This document shows positions 27,837 to 39,800 of a DNA stretch of 64,000 nucleotides, in pieces. Positions within the stretch are counted from its first letter, which is position 1. Each line of letters starts with the position of its first letter. The stretch comes from Azospira oryzae (GTDB taxonomy: Bacteria > Pseudomonadota > Gammaproteobacteria > Burkholderiales > Rhodocyclaceae): assembly GCF_004217225.1 (NCBI RefSeq), contig NZ_SHKM01000002.1:377307-441306 (forward strand), given 5' to 3'. The translations under genes were made by a program, and so were the position numbers. A model generated the notes under the pieces. That model saw nothing but the letters and a program-made list of their open reading frames with translations. It did not search any database and was not told the origin of the DNA.

Positions 27837-29858
27837 TCAGAACTTCACGTTGACGGTGGCGTAGGCAGCCCGGCCGTCGCCCCGGGAATGCAGGTCGCGC
27901 ACCGTGTTGTCGTACCACCAGACGTACTCGTAGTAGCGGTCGGCCAGGTTCTTGATCTGGAATTCCAGGGTGGTATCGCGCCGCAGCTGGTAGGCGGCGG
28001 AAACGTTGAGCAGGTTGTAGCCGCCGAACTTGGCGGTGCTGTTGGTGCGCTCCAGGTAGTAGCTGCTCTGGCCGTTGGCCCACAGGGACAGCTTCAGGTC
28101 CGGCGTCGCCTGGTAATCCGCCCCCAGGGAGTAGATGCGGTGCGGCACGTGGTCCACTTCCTTGCCCTGGGAGGCCGGATTGGCGGCCTCGGCCTGGGTG
28201 ATGATGGCCCGCTGGAAGGCGACGCCGCCCCACAGGCGCCACTGGCTGCCGAGTTTGGCGGACAGTTGCAGGTCCAGGCCGCGGCGGCGGGTGTCGCCGA
28301 TGTATTCGGAGTCGTTGGAAGCGCCGTTGAGCACCCGGCGGGCCTCGTTGCTGGCCTTCTGCTGCCACAGGGCCACCCGCCCTTCGACCCCGGCGACGGG
28401 TGCCAGCTTCAGCCCCAGTTCCCAGCCGTCGTTGAGGGAAGGTTCCATGTTGTCGCTGCGGCCCACCTTGTAGGAGCCGGTGCCGACACCCACCTGGAAG
28501 GTGCGGCCGGCGTTGCCGTAGAGGCTGTAGCGGGGGTCCGGGGTATAGACGACGCTGAACTTGGGCTGGTTGATGAGACCGTAGTCGTTGATATCGTAGG
28601 TGCGGCCGTTCAGGTTGTTGGTGTAGCTGCCGCGGATGGCGTCCACCCGGTAGCCGGGAATCAGCTTCCACTGGGGCGTGGGCTGGATCACGGCCTGCAC
28701 GTAGGCGCCGTAGATGTCGAAGTCGAAATCCTGGTTCCAGCGGGTGGTGGTGCGTACCCGGTTGGTGGTCAGGTAGCGTTCGCTGTGGTTCTCCTGCCAC
28801 TGGGCGTCGACACCGCCTTCGATGGCCACCGCATGGGCCCAGCTGACCTCGGGACGATAGGTGAGGTTGGAGAGGAAGCCGTAGTGGTTTTCCTCGGTCA
28901 GGCGTTCCTGCTGGGAGGCCGCGGCGGAGAAGCGCACCCAGCGCTTGTCCGTGTATTCGTTGGCATAGACCCGGGTGGTCCAGTAGAGGCGGTCGTTGAT
29001 GGCCGTCTCCAGGTGGCCGCTGACCTGGTTCATGCGGCGGATGCCGCCGTCGGTGGCATTGCGGGCCAGGGACTGGTCGGGGTTGTTGCTGTTCTCTCCC
29101 GCCGTCAGATAGCCAGGCTCCTGGGCCTCGCTCTCGTAGTGGCGGGCAATCAGGCCGACCCGGGTGGAGCCGCTGTCAGGGGTATAGAACCACTTGCCGG
29201 CGAAGGAGGAGCGGTCGGCCTGGCTGTGGTCCCGCTGGCCGTTGCTGTGCTGGGTGGCGACGAAGTAGTTCTGGGACAGGCCGTCCTGCTCGATGGCCTT
29301 GGACAGCTGCAGCTCGTTGCTGCCGAAGCTGCCGGCCCCCAGGCGCAGGCGGGTGTCGTTGCCGCCGATGCGGGTGATCACGTTGGCGTTGCCGGCAATG
29401 CTGTGCAGGCCGTTGCGCGGATCGTTGGTGCCGCGCACCACTTCGATGGCATCGATGTCCTGGGCGAAGACCATGTCCAGGTAGGGCATGTTGCCGTCGT
29501 TGCTGTTGCTGGGGATGCCGTCGATGAGCAGCTTCACCGCGTTGATCTCGCCCTCGCCGTTGAAGCCGCGGATGGAGAACTTGCCGCCCCAGTTGCCCTG
29601 GCCGAAGCTGGTGACCTGGGCCCCGGGCACCAGGTTGAACAGTTCCCAGGCGAACTTGGCATTGCGCGACTCCAGTACTTCCCCACCCAACACGTCCACC
29701 GAACTGAGGATACGGCGGGTCGGCAGGGGACCTTCTTCCTGGCCCCGCACCGTCACCTCGCCCAGGACCAGGGAAGCATCGCCGGATTGGGCCAGGGCGG
29801 CCAGGGTGAAGGAACCGAGGCAGCAGAGGGAAACGGCGCGGGCGATCTGGGTCAGCAT
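27837..29858 (-). CDS. TonB-dependent outer-membrane receptor
   Basis: A 673-aa receptor with a signal peptide (ending TLAALAQ), a short TonB box-like LGEVTVRG, and a plug domain (about 50-160) containing FSIRGFNGEGEINAVKLL and ADAIEVVRG-type sequence (DIDAIEVVRGTNDPRNG). A long series of alternating beta-strands follows, ending in the C-terminal aromatic AAYATVNVKF. It probably imports a ferric siderophore or another metal chelate, with the downstream PepSY protein acting at the inner membrane. The ligand is not evident, and no clear Fur box was identified in the 97 bases upstream. Confidence 0.92.
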   Translation of the reverse strand: MLTQIARAVSLCCLGSFTLAALAQSGDASLVLGEVTVRGQEEGPLPTRRILSSVDVLGGEVLESRNAKFAWELFNLVPGAQVTSFGQGNWGGKFSIRGFNGEGEINAVKLLIDGIPSNSNDGNMPYLDMVFAQDIDAIEVVRGTNDPRNGLHSIAGNANVITRIGGNDTRLRLGAGSFGSNELQLSKAIEQDGLSQNYFVATQHSNGQRDHSQADRSSFAGKWFYTPDSGSTRVGLIARHYESEAQEPGYLTAGENSNNPDQSLARNATDGGIRRMNQVSGHLETAINDRLYWTTRVYANEYTDKRWVRFSAAASQQERLTEENHYGFLSNLTYRPEVSWAHAVAIEGGVDAQWQENHSERYLTTNRVRTTTRWNQDFDFDIYGAYVQAVIQPTPQWKLIPGYRVDAIRGSYTNNLNGRTYDINDYGLINQPKFSVVYTPDPRYSLYGNAGRTFQVGVGTGSYKVGRSDNMEPSLNDGWELGLKLAPVAGVEGRVALWQQKASNEARRVLNGASNDSEYIGDTRRRGLDLQLSAKLGSQWRLWGGVAFQRAIITQAEAANPASQGKEVDHVPHRIYSLGADYQATPDLKLSLWANGQSSYYLERTNSTAKFGGYNLLNVSAAYQLRRDTTLEFQIKNLADRYYEYVWWYDNTVRDLHSRGDGRAAYATVNVKF

Positions 29859-29935
29859 GGGGCCACCGGGGCAAAAAAGGAGGGGCGATTATAGGAGCCG
29901 CCCCTGCCCTGGCCCTGCGACAAAAAGTCGCATTT

Positions 29936-29953
29936 CCGTACGGTGTTGTACGG
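29936..29953. terminator. Stem-loop after the hybrid kinase gene
   Basis: CCGTAC/GTACGG with loop GGTGTT lies 3 bases past the kinase stop. A second stem, TGCGAC/GTCGCA with an A5/T5 loop, lies at 29916-29932. Neither has a conventional T tract, so this is a likely but not classical end of transcript. Confidence 0.5.
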
Positions 29954-29955
29954 GG

Positions 29956-34244
<4,289 letters not shown>

Positions 34245-34248
<4 letters not shown>

Positions 34249-34913
34249 GGCTTGTGCAGCAGTTCAGGCCAGCGCCGGGGGGGGATGCTGGCAACGTAGA
34301 TGAAACCCTTGTCTCCCAGGGGCCGGATGATGACTGCCGTGCCTTCCGGCTTGACGAAATAGCCCATGAGGTCCGCCAGGTTCGGCGCATGGGCCAGCAC
34401 CACCCGGTTGGTGCCGGCCGGCACCGGCAGGGAGAGCAGGCGGCGGGTGCTTTCCAGGATCGGCCGCTTTTCCTCCGTCGTCAGGTTGGCGGTGTACATG
34501 AGCAGGGGATCCACCGTGTAGCGCTTGCCGAAGGCCGCCTCGGCCGACTCCTTGGCCCGGCACAGGGGGCTGACAAAAATGTCGCCCAGCGGAATGCGGG
34601 CCTCCCGCATGGCCTGCCCCACCTCCGTCATCAGCTGGCGCCCGGCTTCGGTCAAAGGCCGCTGGGTGGCACAGTCGTTGAGGTCCACGGCCGGCACCCG
34701 GTCGGGCCGGGTGCTGTCGGTGATGCCATGGCGCAGGTAGATGACGTAGCCGCCCTCGCGCAGTTGCTGCAACTGCTCCCGGGTGGCCAGCTTCTCGACA
34801 AAGGCCGGCAGGGGCTCGGCCAGGGCACGGCCCCAGGGCACGAGCGCAGCCGCCAGGCAGAGCAGCAGGCGCAGCCGGGCAGCCAGGGCGGAATGGGATG
34901 AACGGCGCGTCAT
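34245..34913 (-). CDS. Exported histidine phosphatase family protein
   Basis: A 222-aa protein starting at ATG 34913, overlapping the response-regulator stop by 4 bases. A signal peptide ([22 protein letters not shown]) is followed by a phosphoglycerate-mutase-like fold with the catalytic [10 protein letters not shown]. The usual [10 protein letters not shown] and [16 protein letters not shown] segments follow, and a second catalytic His in [14 protein letters not shown]. It should lie in the periplasm, so it cannot act directly on the cytoplasmic phosphorelay. It is sandwiched between the regulator and its kinase with 4-base overlaps on both sides, which suggests that it modifies the signal sensed by the kinase. 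Confidence 0.87.
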
Positions 34914-36061
34914 GAGGTGCCGTCCGCGTAGCGCTGGGCGATGTCGGCGAAGCGGTCCTGGATGGCCAGGAAGGCATCGACCACATCCGGATCGAAATGG
35001 GTGCCCCGCCCTTCCACCAGCAGGGCCACGGCCTGCTCCAGGGGAAAGGCCTTCTTGTAGTGGCGCTTGCAGGTGAGGGCGTCGAAGACGTCGGCCAGGG
35101 CCATGAGGCGGGCCGGGATGGGGATGGCATCGCCCCGCAGGCCCTGGGGGTAGCCGGAGCCGTCCCATTTTTCGTGATGGCCCAGGGCGATGTGGCGGGC
35201 CACCACGAGGAAGTCCAGGGGCGTATTGCCCTGCAGCTCGTCCAGGCGCGCCCGGTCGCCCCCCACCACCCGCTCGATGGCCGCCTCGATGGCTTCGGCG
35301 CCGATCAGGCTGTGGGTCTTCATGATCTCGAATTCCTCCGGCGTCAGCCGGGCCGGCTTGAGCAGGATCTGGTCGGGAATGCCCACCTTGCCGATATCGT
35401 GCAGGGGGGCCGCCTTGGCGATGAGCTGGCGCTGGGCGGCGGAAAGGGCGTGGCGGAAGCGGGGATGGTCCTGCAGCTGCTGCATCAGGGCCTCCACATA
35501 GGCCTGGGTGCGGTAGAGGTGGTTGCCGGTCTCGTTGTCCCTCTTTTCCGCCAGCAGGGCCAGGGCATTCAGGCTGACGTCCTTGATCAGGTCATTCTCC
35601 CGCATGCGGCGGCTGACCTCGCCCTCCAGGTAGCCGTTCTGGTCCCGCAGCCAGTCCCGGGCATCCTTCAGTTCCAGGTGGGTGCGCACCCGTGCCAGGA
35701 GGATGGCGGGGCGGATCGGCTTGGTGATGTAATCCACGGCCCCCAGGGAAAGGCCGTATTCCTCGTCCTGGTCGCCGTCCATGGCGGTGACGAACATCAC
35801 CGGAATGTCCCGGGTATAAGGGTCCTGGCGCAGTTCGGCGAGCACGGCGTAGCCGTCCATCTCCGGCATCATCACATCCAGCAGGATCAGGTCCGGACGG
35901 GGATCGCTGCGCGCCACCTTGAGGGCCCGCATGCCGGAATTGGCCACGCGCACGCGGAAAAAGGGCTGCAGCAGGCCGCCGATGACCGTCAGGTTCTCCC
36001 CGGTATCGTCCACCACCAGGATGGTCTTGTCGCTGCGCCCGGCGGCGCCGTTTTCCCCCAT
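34910..36061 (-). CDS. Response regulator with HD-GYP phosphodiesterase output
   Basis: A 383-aa two-domain protein. The receiver (about 12-130) has VVDDTGEN, the phospho-acceptor Asp in LLDVMMPEMDG, and VTKP-type sequence YITKPI. A coiled linker leads to HD-GYP (about 165-380) with HDIGKVGIPD, HSLIGAEAI, HHEKWDGSGYPQGL and ADVFDAL. All metal ligands appear intact. It should degrade cyclic di-GMP when phosphorylated. It is the first gene of a three-gene operon with the exported phosphatase and the hybrid kinase. Confidence 0.93.
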   Translation of the reverse strand: MGENGAAGRSDKTILVVDDTGENLTVIGGLLQPFFRVRVANSGMRALKVARSDPRPDLILLDVMMPEMDGYAVLAELRQDPYTRDIPVMFVTAMDGDQDEEYGLSLGAVDYITKPIRPAILLARVRTHLELKDARDWLRDQNGYLEGEVSRRMRENDLIKDVSLNALALLAEKRDNETGNHLYRTQAYVEALMQQLQDHPRFRHALSAAQRQLIAKAAPLHDIGKVGIPDQILLKPARLTPEEFEIMKTHSLIGAEAIEAAIERVVGGDRARLDELQGNTPLDFLVVARHIALGHHEKWDGSGYPQGLRGDAIPIPARLMALADVFDALTCKRHYKKAFPLEQAVALLVEGRGTHFDPDVVDAFLAIQDRFADIAQRYADGTS

Positions 36062-36190
36062 GTCCCTATCCTTGTTCTGGTCTTTTTCGTGACGCCTGCA
36101 GCATCTGCCCAGTATGCCGCCAAAACGGCGGGAAAAAACCCGGGGCGATGCCTAGGCCGGCAAAAAAATGCCAGGGCCATGGGGAACATA

Positions 36191-36227
36191 GCAAACAAAA
36201 ACGCCGGGCCACAAGGCACCGGCGTTT
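36191..36227 (-). terminator. Terminator of the two-partner secretion operon
   Basis: On the minus strand, AAACGCCGG pairs with CCGGCGTTT (36219-36227 with 36199-36207) around an 11-base loop and continues as TTTTTGTTTG. It lies about 310 bases past the last island gene and upstream of the response regulator. Confidence 0.7.
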
Positions 36228-36335
36228 CCAGGCGGGGTTCGGAAACTATGTGCCGGCGTCAGACCACGTGTTAATCACTGGAGGGGAAAAGCGATATCCC
36301 AAATTAACCAAGAACTCTCAGATAACGGAGAGTGA

Positions 36336-36485
36336 GTCGATGGCGTAAGGGAGGCGGACTCTGATGGCGCTTTCAAAGGAGTTGCTTATGGGCAAGGCGT
36401 TGGGGTGAATTTTTCAGGACCGGCTGATTACGGGGTTTTTCAATATTTCGTGCATTTACCAACATCCGCAGGGGATGAAAAATAA
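36336..36485 (+). pseudogene. Possible gene remnant at the island edge
   Basis: The 36062-36536 interval has no intact gene. Within it a 49-codon plus-strand frame reads like protein: EADSDGAFKGVAYGQGVGVN then FSGPADYGVFQYFVHLPT. It ends with TAA at 36485, but has no start codon and is closed upstream by TGA. A different open frame lies just before it, so a frameshifted remnant is possible. Composition here is AT-rich like the neighbouring secretion island. I do not recognise a family. Confidence 0.3.
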
Positions 36486-36536
36486 ACATCCAACTTAGAA
36501 AAACCATTAAGTGAAGACAAACAATTACTCATATTT

Positions 36537-36821
36537 TCACTCTTTATCTACAACTGAGCTAGACGCTTTTTCCTCACTATAGGTTTTTCGCACTCGCCGC
36601 CATGGTGCATTATCAAAAGGTCTCAGACCCATACCACTAGATCGCCCAGAGAATCCTCCAATTGACATACATACCATACCGCCCCCCCATAGCAACATGC
36701 GGGCTACATATGAAACATCTAGTGTTACAGATAAGAAAATACCCCACCCCCCTATCACCAATAGGAAAACAATGGCCCACCAGCGAAGCTGGCCGTCTTT
36801 TATTACGAAATTATCATCCAT
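36537..36821 (-). CDS. Small two-helix membrane protein, candidate immunity protein
   Basis: A 94-aa protein whose ATG overlaps the exoprotein stop by one base (TAATG). It has two hydrophobic helices, about 13-35 (WWAIVFLLVIGGWGIFLSV) and 40-60, then a basic and charged cytoplasmic-type tail with LRPFDNAPWRRVRKTYSEEK. It matches no family I know. Genes directly after the C-terminal module of FhaB/CdiA-type exoproteins often encode specific immunity proteins, and membrane immunity proteins usually counter membrane-acting toxins. That role is inference from position and topology. The coding strand has a G7 run near codon 46. GC content is far below that of the flanking genome. Confidence 0.65.
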   Translation of the reverse strand: MDDNFVIKDGQLRWWAIVFLLVIGGWGIFLSVTLDVSYVARMLLWGGGMVCMSIGGFSGRSSGMGLRPFDNAPWRRVRKTYSEEKASSSVVDKE

Positions 36822-39800
36822 TATTTTAAAACTTTATTTAAATAGTCCTTAAATTCAACCCCAAATTTACTACTTTTAAAAAAATCAACCATTTCGTTTG
36901 AGACAGGAGAAAGCATCCTGCCATACAAACTTCTTTCAAGAGCTGTACCTATGAATGTTCCGCCGGCATCCAAGGTTAGCTGACCAATATTAGGTCGCAG
37001 CAACTGCTCCACAACCATTGATCCAAATCCAATTACTGTGGCGCCACCTTGAAGAAATATCGCTTCTGGTTGATGAGGCCCCGGAACTGCGGATACAGCA
37101 CCTGCAGTGCTAGCAACAATTCCTGAGCCTCTATTTACCGTTGCAGCAAAATCCGCCGTATTTTCTCTTGCTTCAACCAATTTGTTATTAGCACTGACCA
37201 ACGACTCAAAATTTCTCTGCAACAACAAAACGTCATTTTCATTATTCCAATCAATCGCTCTCCCAAGAGTAAACTGGGTAAAACTCAAAGCAGATGCTTT
37301 TAGACTCAACAACTGACAGTTCAATGCGGCACCTGTGAAACACCCTGCTTCCTTCCTTGCAATCGCATACGCTTCGCGCTGAGCTTCTGTTAAGCGATTA
37401 TTAATAGCCGCATTTTGTGCTGCCAATGCAGCTACCGCTCCGTCCCCTCCCGATTTGTCAGCAAGAATACCCCCAATTAATGTAGTCAGCCCAACATAGA
37501 CTGCTTGTGATGTTGTGGTATAGCTTCCTGTGCTCGGGTCAATAGGCAAATCAATCAAATTCCCAATAATTGATTCACTAACAGCTCCTATCGCACCTGA
37601 TGCACTATCTTGCCCTTTAAGACTGGCAGAGACTGCACCCAAAACACCATGAGCAACAGTTTGAATACCGGGAGCCCCCCCCCCCCATTTCTGTCCAATC
37701 CCGTTTGCAGCAATCGCCGCCAGATCATTAACCGTGCTATTGAGAAGAGCGGAGCCAAAGCTACCAGCATCTTGGCCATAAACCAACTGACCGATACCAG
37801 CACTCACCAATGCTCGCCCGCCAATGCCAATCAAGTTGTCAGGCAAGGTTGAGAAATCAAATTTTGCTAATTTTGTTCCCGTACCAGCAATGTCTTGAAC
37901 GCCAGCAATTTGATTTAGGCTCTTTCCATCAAAAAACTTACCATTCGTCAGGCCGGCGGAAAGGCCTGCCATCAAGCCGGACTTGATCAGGCTTCCGGCA
38001 TCAATGCTGCCGGTGAGAATCAGCTGGCTGCCGGCATTACTGGCCATAGCCGTCAGGCTCGAGGCGACCATGGTATTGGCAAGCCCACCGGAACCAACCA
38101 AGGCATTGACCTGAGGCCCAACCCAGAAGGAAATGGCCACGCTAACCGCCAACGCCGCCAACTGCTTGTATTTGGCGGAACTGTCGGCATGGAACTTGGT
38201 AAAGGTGTTGTCCTTGGTGCTCTGATAGGTGAACTTGCTGCCCATCTGCTTGGCCAGATCGGCACTGATGTCCTTGCCACCGGACTCGAATTCCCCGGCA
38301 ATGCTGGTAATGCGGTCCACGTTGAGCTTCAGGTTGGCTGCCCCGATGAAACCGCCGGGCTGAACCTTGTCGCCCCAGACCTCCAGATAGCCGCCTTCCA
38401 TGTCTTCGGTGTAACGGCCCCAGTAGGCAGAACGCTTCTGGTTGATCAGTTTTCCTGCCGTGATGGTCAGATCGCCTTCAGCCAGGATGTAGCCGCTGTT
38501 GGTCACAGCCCCCTTGTCGGCATCAATCACCACCTCGCCGCCACGGACCATGCCACCGGCAACGTTTACCAGGCTTTCACGAGTGCTCTGGGGCAAGTAG
38601 ACCCTCGGTACCAGGGCGGTATAAACCTTGCCGTCCGGGCCGGTAATGCTCTCTTCGACGTACCATAGGATCGGCTCGGTCAGCTTGGCCTGCTGGGCCT
38701 CCGTCAGGGCGACACCTAGCTTGATGCCTTCGGCCAAGGCAAATCGGCCAGCCGCATCGATCAGCTTGGCCCGTTGCTGTTCCTCCGCACTTTTCCCCGT
38801 TTCTGCGTCGTAGCCCAGTCCGACCAGGAACAGGGTCTGGCCAGTTTCCCGCAGGGCGGCATCCCGCAACGCCTGTTGTTCCAGACGGGCATCAAAAAGG
38901 AAGGGCAAGGCGGTATTGCGCAGTTCCGCCGGCAGCAGGTTGTTCAAGGTCTGGCCACCCACGGGTGCCAGCAGGCTGAGGCGGGCACCGCTGCTGAAAA
39001 GGGTGGTCGCATCAGGAGTGAAGGTGGCGCCAGCAGGAAGCCCTTGGCTGCCCAGGTTGATGACCGAATCCGGTAACCGGGTGGCAGGGGTCTGGACGTT
39101 ATAGTCCGTGATCCCATTGGTCAGATTTCCTCCCAGATAGATACCCCCCCCCTGGATCAGGCCGCTATTGGTCTGGGTTGGCGCCGTGATGCCGACAATC
39201 CCGGGAGCCTGGATGGTGGCGGAGGCATTAAGATAAGCCTTCATCTCGTGGGAGCCACCGCCGGCCCAGACATTGCCGTAGAAGACCGTTTTTCCGGCTA
39301 TGTTGCGCAGCTCACCGGCATCAATATAGACATCCCGTCCCGCCGTCATCAGGCTTGCCTGATTGCTGAGCAGACCACTGACCAGGACGTTTAAATCACG
39401 CCCTGCGGAGAAGGTGCCGGGGGAATCCTGCCGGGTAATGTCGAGATAGAAGATGGGAGACTCGAGCCCCGAATCCAGGTGCAGGCTGTTGCGGTTGTTG
39501 AGGGTTACCCGGGAGTTCTTCCACATCCAGTCCGGGGAGGCCTCTCCCAGCAACTTAAGCTGGCTCAACGGATCATTGACGTAGGTCAGGACGTTATTGA
39601 CGTACCCGGACAGACTGTGAGCGACGTACCGCTCCGTCTTGCTTCCCGCAGTGTTCTCCAGGGAGGCCGCTTCCAGCGTGATGTCGCGCCCCGCCTCCAC
39701 GGTAGCCTTCTGGTTGGACAAGGCGCCCCCCACGACCATGGTGACATCTTGCTTGGCCAGGATCAGACCCTGATTGGTGAGATTGCCAGCCGTCTGAATT

